64,000 bases of DNA, taken from the NCBI GenBank assembly GCA_963716085.1, contig OY970288.1, forward strand, positions 3,348,001-3,412,000, read 5' to 3'. A program made the translations under genes and the position numbers. The DNA comes from Persicitalea sp963716085 (GTDB lineage: Bacteria; Bacteroidota; Bacteroidia; Cytophagales; Spirosomataceae). Each line of letters opens with the position of its first letter. Within the stretch, counting starts at the first letter, position 1. Below the pieces are notes generated by a model. The model worked only from the letters and a program-made list of their open reading frames with translations, had not been told where the DNA came from and searched no databases. Shown piece after piece: positions 48,500 through 56,841 of the stretch.

Positions 48500-49507
48500 T
48501 TATCTCAACTCTCCCATCAAAACTCCGATGACCACAGCAGGCGCAACGCCCTCATACAAAATCCGAAAAACCGCATCCGTAATGGGCATAGACACCTGGT
48601 ACTTTTCATTCATGGCGTGGATGCTTTTGGTAGCGTAGTACCCCTCGGCGATCATCTTCATTTCGAGTTGGGCGGCCTTCACGCTGTAACCGCGCCCAAT
48701 CATGTTGCCAAACAGTCGGTTGCGGCTGAACTGCGAGTAAGCTGTCACGAGCAAGTCGCCGAGGTAGGCCGACGCGCTCATTTCGCGCTCGCGCGGATCG
48801 ACGGCGGTCACGAAGCGGCGGATTTCCAGCATGGCGTTGGAGACCATCACGGCCTGGAAATTATCGCCGTAGCCCAGCCCGTGGGTGATGCCGCAGGCCA
48901 GGGCCACGATGTTTTTCATTACGGCGGCGTACTCCACGCCGTAGAGGTCGGCCAGGGGGTGGGCCGTAACGTAGCGGCAGGTGATGATTTTGGCAAAATC
49001 GGCGGCGCAGTCGGGGTTAGTAGAGGCGATGGTCAGGTACGACTGCTTTTCCAGCGCGACTTCCTCGGCGTGGCAGGGACCGGCGATGACGCAGATGTCA
49101 TCCAGCGAAACGCCAAATTGAGTCTCCATCCAGTCGGTGACAAGGGCGTTTTCGTCGGGAATCATTCCTTTAATGGCCGAGACGATGCGCTTGCCCGAAA
49201 AGTCGGCGGGTTTAAGCGCTTGCAGGGGTTCTTGCACAAAAGCCGCCGGCACGGCCAGTACCACATAATCGGCGTCGCGGATGGCGTCTTTTAGCTTGGC
49301 GTAGACCTTCACTTTCTTGGGTGAGTGAAAGACATCGCTAAGGTAGCGGGGGTTGTGATGATAGGTGCGGATGTGGTCGATATCAGCCTGACTCCGCAGC
49401 CACCAGCGCACTTGATTGCCCGGTCGCTCGCTTAGTACCTTGACAAGTGCCGTAGCCCAGCTACCGCCTCCGATGACCGTTATTTTGCTTGAAGAGGCTT
49501 TTTTCAT
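48500..49507 (-). CDS. gpsA: Glycerol-3-phosphate dehydrogenase [NAD(P)+]
   Basis: This 335-residue cytoplasmic enzyme reduces dihydroxyacetone phosphate to sn-glycerol 3-phosphate for phospholipid synthesis. The N-terminal nucleotide-binding motif is ITVIGGGSWATALVKVL. Further signatures are VVLAVPAAFVQEPLQAL, IAGPCHAEEV and GVEYAAVMKNIVALACGITHGLGYGDN, which includes the catalytic Lys of the family. GDLLVTAYSQFSRNRLFG follows. The length is standard. It is divergent from the DUF2853-type gene at 49643 with a 135-base spacer. Confidence 0.95.
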   Translation of the reverse strand: MKKASSSKITVIGGGSWATALVKVLSERPGNQVRWWLRSQADIDHIRTYHHNPRYLSDVFHSPKKVKVYAKLKDAIRDADYVVLAVPAAFVQEPLQALKPADFSGKRIVSAIKGMIPDENALVTDWMETQFGVSLDDICVIAGPCHAEEVALEKQSYLTIASTNPDCAADFAKIITCRYVTAHPLADLYGVEYAAVMKNIVALACGITHGLGYGDNFQAVMVSNAMLEIRRFVTAVDPREREMSASAYLGDLLVTAYSQFSRNRLFGNMIGRGYSVKAAQLEMKMIAEGYYATKSIHAMNEKYQVSMPITDAVFRILYEGVAPAVVIGVLMGELR

Positions 49508-49642
49508 ATTTTCTTTCCGTTTGATAACTTATTGAGTGGCTTTTTACAAAAATGGTCGTCCAACCTTTGAAAACCAGAAAATATTCTTTTCATTGGTAAA
49601 TTAGTTCAATCATTTTTTATAAACCCTAAACAAACCCCATTT

Positions 49643-49981
49643 ATGAGCAAGTTTGACGACCTGATGGCCACCTACACGGAGGAAGCCAAGAAAATCGGTG
49701 TTTCGGTGGATGCCGATCTGCTGACAAAAGTAACGAAAGGCCTGGGCCCTTCTATTTACAACGCCGACTCGGCCAAAGTCTCCTGCGGCGATAAAGCCGA
49801 ACTCGACCGCGTCAAGGCAAGTTTTCTGGTCAAGAAAATGGGTATGGCCGACTCCGCCGACCTGGACACCGCTATCCAGAAGGTTTGTGAGACGTTCGGC
49901 AGCTCCAACCGCAACAAGTACCGCGCCCTATTCTATTACATGCTCGTAAAAAACCTGGGGAAAGAAGCGCAGTATGCCTGA
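49643..49981 (+). CDS. DUF2853-family protein
   Basis: This 112-residue small cytoplasmic protein starts MSKFDDLMATYTEEAKKIGV and ends AEVQYA-like. Blocks typical of DUF2853 are TKVTKGLGPSIYNADSAKVSCGD, ELDRVKASFLVKKMG and SSNRNKYRALFYYMLVKNLG. The family is common in Bacteroidota and Proteobacteria and has a helical fold; its function is unknown. A bidirectional terminator follows. It is a single-gene unit with no link to the neighbours. Confidence 0.88.
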   Translation: MSKFDDLMATYTEEAKKIGVSVDADLLTKVTKGLGPSIYNADSAKVSCGDKAELDRVKASFLVKKMGMADSADLDTAIQKVCETFGSSNRNKYRALFYYMLVKNLGKEAQYA

Positions 49982-50028
49982 CCAAGTAGGCATTTGGGCT
50001 GAAAAAGTCTAAATACGGGTGAACAAAA

Positions 50029-50063
50029 AAATCCTTGCGGCAGCACCGCAAGGATTTCCATTT
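50029..50063. terminator. Intrinsic terminator between convergent genes
   Basis: The 12-bp perfect stem AAATCCTTGCGG (50029-50040) with 50046-50057 has a 5-base loop, flanked by A-runs on the left and T-runs on the right. It serves the plus-strand DUF2853-type gene and probably also the minus-strand adaptor gene. Confidence 0.85.
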
Positions 50064-50105
50064 TTTAACCTAAACTAAATCGAATAAACACTTTTACGGA
50101 ACGCC

Positions 50106-51521
50106 TCATTCGGGCTTTTCTTTTGAATCCGAACCGTCTTTTTTGCCCTCGGCGGTTTTCTTGACAATCTTATCACCTTCCTTTAACTGCTTCGAGATTA
50201 CGATAAATGGTCCCGATACGATCTTTTCACCCGGTTTCAGTCCAGACAATATCTCGATGTTCTCGAAGTCGCTGATACCGGTCTTCACCTCCCGGACTTT
50301 AGCCACGCCCGCGCTATCCACAAATACCACTTCTTTGATGGGTTCCACCTCCGTGAGTGGTTTGCCTTCGCCTTCCTGAGCATTCTTGCTATCGGGATCG
50401 GTCGGTTTGGCCGCGCCTTTTTCCGCCTTGTTATCGCGCGTGGTCACGGCCGCAATGGGCACCGAAAGCACGTTGGACTTGCGGTCGGTGATGATATCCA
50501 CCGAGGCCGTCATGCCGGGCTTGAAGGGATAGGAACGCTTGCCGCGCGTGGCCATTAAATCCGCGAAGGACTCATTCAGAATCTTGACCTTCACCTCGAA
50601 TTCCGTCACGGCATCGGCCGATATGGAGGCAGCGCCCGCCCCCGTAAGTCCGCTGGCGGTATTAGCGATTTCAGTCACGATACCCCGGAACTTGCGGCCC
50701 GTACCGCTGTATGCGTCTACGTCGATGTCGGCGGTGTCGCCCACCGATACGCGCACAATGTCGTTTTCATTGACGTTCACCTGCACCTCCATGTTGTTGA
50801 GGTTGGCGATGCGCATCAGCTCGGTGCCCGCCATCTGGCTCGTACCCACCACGCGCTCGCCCACTTCCACGTTAAGCAGCGAGATGATACCGCTCACGGG
50901 GGCAAAAATCGTCGTCTTGCGCAGGTTTTCTCCCGCGTCGCGCAGTCCGGCTTCGGAGCTTTTGACGTTGAACTGGGCGGCTTGGATATTAGCCTTGGCG
51001 GACTCGATGTCCTGCTGCGCCACTTGGTAGTTGGCGCGAATTTGCTCGAAATCAGCCGTTGAAATCACCTTATCTTCAAGCAACTTTTTGTTACGGTCAA
51101 AGTCGGCCTTGGCCCGGATGGCCCTTGCCTCGGCTTGTGCCAGGGCAGCACGAGACTGCTCGGTTTGGGCCTTGCTGGAATTGACCGTGGCCTGCGCCCG
51201 CGCAAAGAGCGACTCGTAGTTGTCGGGGCGGATTTTAAGCAACAACTGCCCCTGCTTCACCGAGTCGCCTTCTTCTACGTAAAGGGCCGTGATTTCACCC
51301 GAAACGTCAGGGCTGAGTTTCACTTCTACTTCGGGCTGTACCCGGCCAGAGGCGCTCACCCGCTCGATAATATCGGTCGTTTTCGCTTCGGTGAATTCCA
51401 CTTCGGTGGGCTTTTCCTGACCGATCCATCCCGCCGCTTTCGCGACAAACAGTCCACCCACCAGCAGCACCACGATGCCACCCAATATCCACCAAGTACG
51501 ATTTGAAGATTTTCTAGCCAT
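50106..51521 (-). CDS. Efflux membrane-fusion (HlyD/MacA-type) adaptor
   Basis: This 471-residue periplasmic adaptor links an inner-membrane pump to TolC. The start is the ATG at 51521 (MARKSSNRTWW); an upstream TTG at 51530 falls inside a repeat. One transmembrane helix (ILGGIVVLLVGGLFVAKAA) is followed by a lipoyl/barrel-sandwich segment (SPDVSGEITALYVEEGDSVKQGQLL). A long coiled-coil hairpin (about 90-190, many Ala, Gln, Glu) and a beta-barrel precede a charged low-complexity C-terminus (DGSDSKEKPE). It lies directly downstream of the TolC gene. The pump (an RND or MacB-type ABC permease) is not beside it in this window. Confidence 0.93.
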   Translation of the reverse strand: MARKSSNRTWWILGGIVVLLVGGLFVAKAAGWIGQEKPTEVEFTEAKTTDIIERVSASGRVQPEVEVKLSPDVSGEITALYVEEGDSVKQGQLLLKIRPDNYESLFARAQATVNSSKAQTEQSRAALAQAEARAIRAKADFDRNKKLLEDKVISTADFEQIRANYQVAQQDIESAKANIQAAQFNVKSSEAGLRDAGENLRKTTIFAPVSGIISLLNVEVGERVVGTSQMAGTELMRIANLNNMEVQVNVNENDIVRVSVGDTADIDVDAYSGTGRKFRGIVTEIANTASGLTGAGAASISADAVTEFEVKVKILNESFADLMATRGKRSYPFKPGMTASVDIITDRKSNVLSVPIAAVTTRDNKAEKGAAKPTDPDSKNAQEGEGKPLTEVEPIKEVVFVDSAGVAKVREVKTGISDFENIEILSGLKPGEKIVSGPFIVISKQLKEGDKIVKKTAEGKKDGSDSKEKPE

Positions 51522-51523
51522 AA

Positions 51524-51624
51524 TATTCAATGAGTGAATGAGTGATTGAGTGAATGAGTGAATATTGCTTTCGCCGACCTTTGCCTATTCTTTCATTCAC
51601 TCATTCTATCATTCAAAATTAATT
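51524..51624. repeat. GAATGAGT-type dispersed element, copy D
   Basis: Arms built from GAATGAGT octamers (51525-51566) and the inverse TTCATTCACTCATTCTATC with AAAATTAATT (51587-51624) flank a central CGCCGACC stretch. It fills the spacer of the tolC-adaptor operon: the tolC stop codon and its last Asn codon lie in the AATTAATT end, and the adaptor start is 3 bases beyond the other end. The terminal sequence equals that of copy C (15067-15104). Confidence 0.75.
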
Positions 51625-53103
51625 AATCGGTTTGTTCATGTAAAAGTCAAGAATCTTGGTGCGGAAGGTGTAGTCGTATTTGGTCTGGATCAGGTTGGCG
51701 CGGGCGCGGTCGAGGTTGGCTTTGGCGATGTTGTACTCGGCCGAGTTGATAGCCCCGGCCCCAAAGCGACTTTCGGCGACGCGGAAGGCTTCCTGCAAGG
51801 CCTGCACCTGGTTGGAAGTGGCGCTGTAGCGCTTGCCCGCATTGCTCATATCGATGTAGGCCTGCTCCACATTCTGCCGGATTTGCTGCGAGGCGATGTT
51901 GGCCTGCTGTTCCAGGTTCTGCTGCTGGATGCGGGCGTTGGCGACGTTGTACTTGGTTTGGTAGTTAGAGAAAATAGGCACGCGCAGGCTCAGTTGGAGC
52001 GAGGAGTTGCGGTTAAAATTCAGTTGATCGAGATAGTTGAAAGATTGGACAGAACCACCCGGCACCGGCACGATTTCGGTAATGGGCAGTGTTTCATCGC
52101 CCACCACCACAAACCGGGTTTCGGAAACCTGCTCTTTGAGCGAGCCCTGAGTGCCGTCCCCCACGAAGCGTTCCTTGGGAGCTGCGCTGGAAAATTGGGT
52201 GTTCACCCCGCCGCTCATTGTCAGGCTTGGGAGCCCCTGCGCTTTGGCAATTTCGATGGCTGCTCCCGCCGACTGTACGCGTAGTTTGGCGGCTTCCATC
52301 TGCGGCAGGTTTTGCAGGGCGGTGTCGAATACTTCGTTGACCGTGTTCTCGTAGGCACGGAGGGCTGGATCGGGCGCTTCCAGGGCCTGCACGTCGATAT
52401 TTTCACTGCCGGGCAGGTTCATGAGTTGCTTCAATTGCAGCTTGGCCGATTCCAGATTGTTCTCGGCGTTGACCAGCGACAGTTCGTCGTTGGCCAGTTG
52501 CGCCCGCAGGTCGAAAAGCTGGCTTTCGGCGACGCTGCCCGCATCCACCAGCCGCTGGGTGCGATCAAGTTGCAGCTGCGTGGCCGTGCCCTGCTGCCGC
52601 GACACCTCGATCAATTCGCGGTTGCTGAGGACGTTCAGATAAGCCAGGGCCACATTCAACATAATATCGTTGCGGGTAGCGGCTAAATCCTTCTCGCTGG
52701 CTTGCAGCGTCAGATCATTTTGCTTGATGTTGTTCTTGAGTTGCCCGCCATTGAACAGCGTCACGCCCGCATTGAGGCCGAAGTTGTTGAAACTGATGTT
52801 TCGCTGCACAAATTGGTTGGTGAAAGGGTCGATGTTACGACCGAAGCTGAACCCCTGCGAGGCATTGAAGCCCAGGTTGGGCCACCGCTGCCACTTCGAC
52901 TGAATCAGGTTGTTTTCGTTGGCGGATACCTGCAGACCAGCCTGCTTGATCTGCGGATTGTTCTGCAAAGCGATCTGCACGCATTCTTCCAGCGTCAGCT
53001 TCATCTTGTCGGTGGAGTTGGTGGCTACCGAATTTTGCGTAGTCACTTGCGCCTGGACTACGCCAACGCTGCCCAGAAGCATAAAAAAGAGTAAGTGTTT
53101 CAT
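51619..53103 (-). CDS. TolC-family outer-membrane efflux protein
   Basis: This protein has about 494 residues. The start is the ATG at 53103 or the adjacent ATG at 53106; the upstream frame MLLTSPVRMTEK lacks a natural signal. The signal peptide is KHLLFFMLLGSVGVVQAQ. TolC-family repeats are LTLEECVQIALQNNPQIKQA, LQLDRTQRLVDAGSVAESQLFDL and a second copy near EAFRVAESRFGAGAINSAEYNIAKANL, the duplicated helical outer-membrane/periplasmic channel domain. It is probably co-transcribed with the membrane-fusion gene downstream. Efflux substrate unknown. Confidence 0.93.
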   Translation of the reverse strand: MKHLLFFMLLGSVGVVQAQVTTQNSVATNSTDKMKLTLEECVQIALQNNPQIKQAGLQVSANENNLIQSKWQRWPNLGFNASQGFSFGRNIDPFTNQFVQRNISFNNFGLNAGVTLFNGGQLKNNIKQNDLTLQASEKDLAATRNDIMLNVALAYLNVLSNRELIEVSRQQGTATQLQLDRTQRLVDAGSVAESQLFDLRAQLANDELSLVNAENNLESAKLQLKQLMNLPGSENIDVQALEAPDPALRAYENTVNEVFDTALQNLPQMEAAKLRVQSAGAAIEIAKAQGLPSLTMSGGVNTQFSSAAPKERFVGDGTQGSLKEQVSETRFVVVGDETLPITEIVPVPGGSVQSFNYLDQLNFNRNSSLQLSLRVPIFSNYQTKYNVANARIQQQNLEQQANIASQQIRQNVEQAYIDMSNAGKRYSATSNQVQALQEAFRVAESRFGAGAINSAEYNIAKANLDRARANLIQTKYDYTFRTKILDFYMNKPIN

Positions 53104-53271
53104 CATGGCTGTCAAAAAAAATCTCATTTTTTCAGTCATCCTGACCGGAGACGTAAGGAGCACAAAACTAAGCCTTCCTGCAAAAATACCCCATCCTTTT
53201 AGGACGGGCGGTTGTCAGGATTGGTAAAGCGGGTTATGAGATGGATTAATCGCTCCCAAAAAATAGAAATA

Positions 53272-55767
53272 ATGCGTATATTCGGACACCCTTTTTCAAC
53301 AACCCTACACTCTCCGCCCGTGCCGCGACGAATCGTCCCCTATCTACTTTCTACAAAGTACCTGATTTTTATTTTATTCGTCACCCTCGGCTGCAAAAAA
53401 GTGCATGAGGAATCTGAAAATGATGCCCCTGTCCAACTCAGCCAACTAGTGGCGGGCACCGACAGTCTGGTCGGCCGCGCCGAGTACCTGGACACGCCTT
53501 TCGTCACGGCAGGCGACCGGGTATACATGATCGGGGCGCAGAACGGGCAGTTCCCGGACTTAGGTTGGCACGTGCAGGGCGAAATGGGCGGTATCTGGGA
53601 TCATCCGATCAAGCTGCTGGATGGATTTACGGCTTCTATAAAATTAGGAAACCGGTCATTCTGCCTGGATCAGGCTGAGACTTTTATCAACTATCCTTTC
53701 GCTAACAAACATCTTTTCTCCCTCCCCGAATCCGAATTGCGCGTCGAGCGCTTCCAGTATATCCCCGACGGTCAGGAAGCCGTACTGGTGGAATACACCC
53801 TATACAATGACGGTACCGAAACCAGAAAGCTGGATTTTGAATGGACGGCCTACACCGACCTGCGCCCGACCTGGCTCGGCGACAGTACGGGCATGGTGGA
53901 CGCCGTGGACTTCGCCCGCTGGGAAGCCGATCGCCGCGCCTGGGTAGCCAAAGACAGCCTGAATAGCTGGTACGTGATGGCGGGCTCCACCACCGAGCCC
54001 GCCTCGCACGGTTTGCCCTCCGCCGCTTGCAACTATAAGCCCCTCGGCAGAGGCACCCGTGCCGCTACTTTGTACGCCCTGGAAGTGCCGCCCCACGGCT
54101 CGGTGGTGCTGCCGATCACGATCGCGGGCTCCTACAAGTCGCTCGACGATGTGCGCGAGACCTATAACCTCGCCCGACGCGATGCCGCCAAAAATCTCAC
54201 TGCCAAGCAGGAGCGCTACGCTACGCTTGCCGCTAAGACCAAACTGACTATTCCCGACAAAAAGTTGGAAACGGCCTTCCGCTGGGTGAAGTACAACACC
54301 GACTGGCTGGTGCGTGATGTGCCAGCGGTGGGCCGGGGCCTGTCGGCGGGCCTGCCCGACTACCCCTGGTGGTTTGGGGTGGATAACGAGTACGCCCTGC
54401 AAGGGGCCGTGGCTACCGGACGCGCGGATCTGGCCCGGAATACGGTGCATTTGCTCAGTAATTTATCCAATAAACGTAACGGCAACGGTCGCATCGTCCA
54501 CGAGGTTTCGACCAACGGTTATGTTTTTAATCCCGGCAATGTCAACGAAACGCCGCAGTTTGTAACGATGGTGTGGCAGATTTACCGCTGGACGGGCGAC
54601 CGCAAATTTCTGGCAACCTACTACCCTGTCGTGAAGCAGGGCTTGAAGTGGCTCATGGAGCAAAACGACCAGGATGGGAACCTGCTACCGGACGGCTTCG
54701 GGATGATGGAAATTCACGGGCTGAACAGCGAGATGGTGGACGTGGCCGCCTACACCCAGAAAGCCTTCGCCGATGCGGCCGACATGGCGGCCGAACTGGG
54801 CGAAACGGAAGTTTCCAAGAGCTACTCCGCCACCGCTCAGCAACTGAAAGCCCGCATCAACGGCGAATTTTGGGTAGCCGAACACGATTCCTACGCCGAC
54901 TTCATCGGTACGCCGACGCAGGCTTTATCACTCATCAAAGATGCCATCGTTCGGGCCGATTCTTTGAAAAAACCCTGGGCGGTGGCCGAGCTGAAAGCCG
55001 CTCAAAAGCGTTACCAGCAGTTCCCGCCCGAGCGCAAGCAAGGCTTCGTGCTGCACCACAACTGGGTCGTGAACACCCCCATGCAAACCGGCGTGGCCGA
55101 TACCGCCAAAGCCCTGATCGCCCTGCGTACCGGAAGGCAGTTCGTCAACCCCTACGGAATGTTCGTCACGGGTATCGACAGGGATGAGTCCAATGGAAAG
55201 GACACGGCTTCATTTGGAAAAAACCGCAAGGTGTTCAGCTATACCGGAGCCGTGATGACCCTGCCCACGGGCGTGCAGGCGATCGCCGAAAACAACTACG
55301 GCCGCCCCGACCAGGCGCTGGACTATCTCAAACGCATCAGCCGATCTTTCAGCTACGCCCTACCGGGTTCCATCTATGAGGTGTCGCCCGACTACGGCAT
55401 GATGACCCAGGCGTGGAACCTCTACGCCCTGGCCGTCCCCATCGTGGAGCAATTTTTCGGCATCCTGCCCCGCGCCTTTCAGAAGCGCGTTCGCATTCAA
55501 CCCCTAATGCCCACCGCCTGGAACAAGGCCGAAATCGAAAATGTCGAGATTGGCACGAATCGCCTTACCATCCACTTTACCCGTGACGCCAAAGCCCAAC
55601 AACTGGTGCTGGAGCAAGCCCTTCCCGATTGGAAGCTGACCGTAGCCTACCCGGCGGGACGGTTTTCAAAATGGGAGGTGAACGGCAAGGCGGTAAAAGT
55701 TGCGCGTGTGGGGGCGTTCGATCAGGTGGAAGTGGAAGGCGTTAAGGTGGTGGTCAGGGTCGAGTAA
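53272..55767 (+). CDS. Lipoprotein with glycogen-debranching-like (alpha/alpha)6 domain
   Basis: This is an exported lipoprotein of about 831 residues with lipobox FVTLGC. The start at MRIFGHPFSTTL is chosen; 53212 and 53236 are possible earlier starts. The N-terminal beta region (RVERFQYIPDGQEAVLVEYT) is followed from about residue 330 by a six-hairpin barrel typical of amylo-alpha-1,6-glucosidase/glucoamylase-like (GH15/GH63/GH133-type) enzymes: GLPDYPWWFGVDNEYALQGA, RTGRQFVNPYGMFVTG and LYALAVPIVEQFFGILP. Glu/Asp residues in this region are candidates for catalysis. It lies outside the glycan locus, divergent from the efflux pair. A glycoside hydrolase role is probable; the substrate is unknown. 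Confidence 0.8.
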   Translation: MRIFGHPFSTTLHSPPVPRRIVPYLLSTKYLIFILFVTLGCKKVHEESENDAPVQLSQLVAGTDSLVGRAEYLDTPFVTAGDRVYMIGAQNGQFPDLGWHVQGEMGGIWDHPIKLLDGFTASIKLGNRSFCLDQAETFINYPFANKHLFSLPESELRVERFQYIPDGQEAVLVEYTLYNDGTETRKLDFEWTAYTDLRPTWLGDSTGMVDAVDFARWEADRRAWVAKDSLNSWYVMAGSTTEPASHGLPSAACNYKPLGRGTRAATLYALEVPPHGSVVLPITIAGSYKSLDDVRETYNLARRDAAKNLTAKQERYATLAAKTKLTIPDKKLETAFRWVKYNTDWLVRDVPAVGRGLSAGLPDYPWWFGVDNEYALQGAVATGRADLARNTVHLLSNLSNKRNGNGRIVHEVSTNGYVFNPGNVNETPQFVTMVWQIYRWTGDRKFLATYYPVVKQGLKWLMEQNDQDGNLLPDGFGMMEIHGLNSEMVDVAAYTQKAFADAADMAAELGETEVSKSYSATAQQLKARINGEFWVAEHDSYADFIGTPTQALSLIKDAIVRADSLKKPWAVAELKAAQKRYQQFPPERKQGFVLHHNWVVNTPMQTGVADTAKALIALRTGRQFVNPYGMFVTGIDRDESNGKDTASFGKNRKVFSYTGAVMTLPTGVQAIAENNYGRPDQALDYLKRISRSFSYALPGSIYEVSPDYGMMTQAWNLYALAVPIVEQFFGILPRAFQKRVRIQPLMPTAWNKAEIENVEIGTNRLTIHFTRDAKAQQLVLEQALPDWKLTVAYPAGRFSKWEVNGKAVKVARVGAFDQVEVEGVKVVVRVE

Positions 55768-55783
55768 AAGCGTAGATGTGCCA

Positions 55784-56482
55784 CTACTTATGCTTGACAA
55801 AGTACGCCACGTAGCCACGTCCGGCGCTGCCTTCATTGGCGAGAATGATGTCTAATTTTTCAAAGTCGGAGTACACCAGATCCTTATTGGTTTTGGTTTC
55901 GCCCACGAAAGTGTAACGTTCAGAAAAGTAGGTTATCGCTTCGTCGTAGTCTTTCTTTGCCACCAGAATCCAGGCGGCGATATCGAGTTTGTCGTTGTCG
56001 TAGGAGTAAAACAGCGACCGCAACTTGGTATTTCCGCTTTCGGGCTTGTAGAAATATTGCTTCCCCAAATCCAGACTGGTCAATACGGAGAGAAACTCGC
56101 GGGTTTCCTTGCTTTCAATCGTCGCGCGGCTGGCACCGAACTCCAGTACGGGTAGCTTTGCCAAATTGCTGTAGGGACTGATGGTCACTTGGCTGGATAC
56201 TTTGGACTGGCCATCGGACGAGGTGCCCGTCACGGTAGTCTCACCGATCCGTTTGCCCACGAACTTTCCGTCCGAGCCCACCGTCCCGACTTTTATATCG
56301 CTGGATGTCCAGGTGAAGTCGGCTGCCGATACTGTTTTCTTGCCTTGCTTGACGACGAACTGATGTTCCGAATCGTATTTCAATTCCAGTTGAGGGTTTT
56401 CGAGGGTCAAGGGGCCAGTGTCATCTTCTTTGCAAGCTAAAAATGAGGTACCAAAGAGGAAGATCAATGCAAATTTTTTCAT
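55784..56482 (-). CDS. Lipoprotein with Ig-like domain
   Basis: This 232-residue protein starts at the ATG of MKKFALIFLFGTSFLACKED, a lipoprotein signal with Cys18; the upstream frame is not used. Residues about 30-105 form a BIG2-like immunoglobulin domain (FTWTSSDIKVGTVGSDGKFVG, GETTVTGTSSDG). The second half is a separate domain (DYDEAITYFSERYTFVG) with no clear match. It probably sits in the outer or inner membrane periplasmic face. It is convergent with the 53272 gene. Confidence 0.82.
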   Translation of the reverse strand: MKKFALIFLFGTSFLACKEDDTGPLTLENPQLELKYDSEHQFVVKQGKKTVSAADFTWTSSDIKVGTVGSDGKFVGKRIGETTVTGTSSDGQSKVSSQVTISPYSNLAKLPVLEFGASRATIESKETREFLSVLTSLDLGKQYFYKPESGNTKLRSLFYSYDNDKLDIAAWILVAKKDYDEAITYFSERYTFVGETKTNKDLVYSDFEKLDIILANEGSAGRGYVAYFVKHK

Positions 56483-56841
56483 GAGATTTAATTGAGTGTT
56501 GGTTACGGAGTTGGTGATTTTGGTCGGCGGCATTATACAGAAAGTAATCTTTTACGTAAAACCGTTTACTAATTCGTTGCTTAAAGCTTATCGTGCGTAA
56601 ACAGGTAGGGGAATGCGCCCAGGAAAACCGTAACTTCACGGGTGATTGCGACTTTTTCACCCAAAGTCACTACACAAAATGCCTGCTCGAAGGTCAGGCG
56701 TTTGAGACCTCCGGGCAGGCATACTTACAAAACATCAAAGTGCAGGAAGCAATCTACGGATCCAGCGCAAGCGGCAATTTGGTTTTGCTGAAAAGAACTG
56801 ATCAATTGTCTTTATAAAAACGCAGAACCGTAAACGTTTCA
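56483..56841. other. Gene-poor 359-base spacer
   Basis: The spacer holds the Gfo/Idh/MocA-like remnant at 56593-56817 on the plus strand. To its left is the imperfect palindrome TTTACGTAAAACCGTTTAC (about 56550-56568), and to its right ACCGTAAACGTTTCACT (about 56827-56843). No complete gene is seen. Confidence 0.55.
56593..56817 (+). pseudogene. Probable 3-prime remnant of a Gfo/Idh/MocA oxidoreductase
   Basis: The frame reads NRNFTGDCDFFTQSHYTKCL then LEGQAFETSGQAYLQNIKVQ then EAIYGSSASGNLVLL before the stop. This resembles the C-terminal strand-helix of Gfo/Idh/MocA sugar oxidoreductases (family pattern: F..C...G..P..SG.D...... EAIY.S...G..V.L). About 65 codons remain; no NAD-binding half is present upstream, where the sequence becomes AT-rich. 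No ATG is in the frame, so it is unlikely to be made. Coding of an unrelated small protein is less likely. Confidence 0.55.

Noticed and set aside
51524..51624. Octamer repeats considered as a CRISPR array
   Set aside because: Units are 8 bases, contiguous and inverted; there are no 20-40 base spacers and no cas genes.
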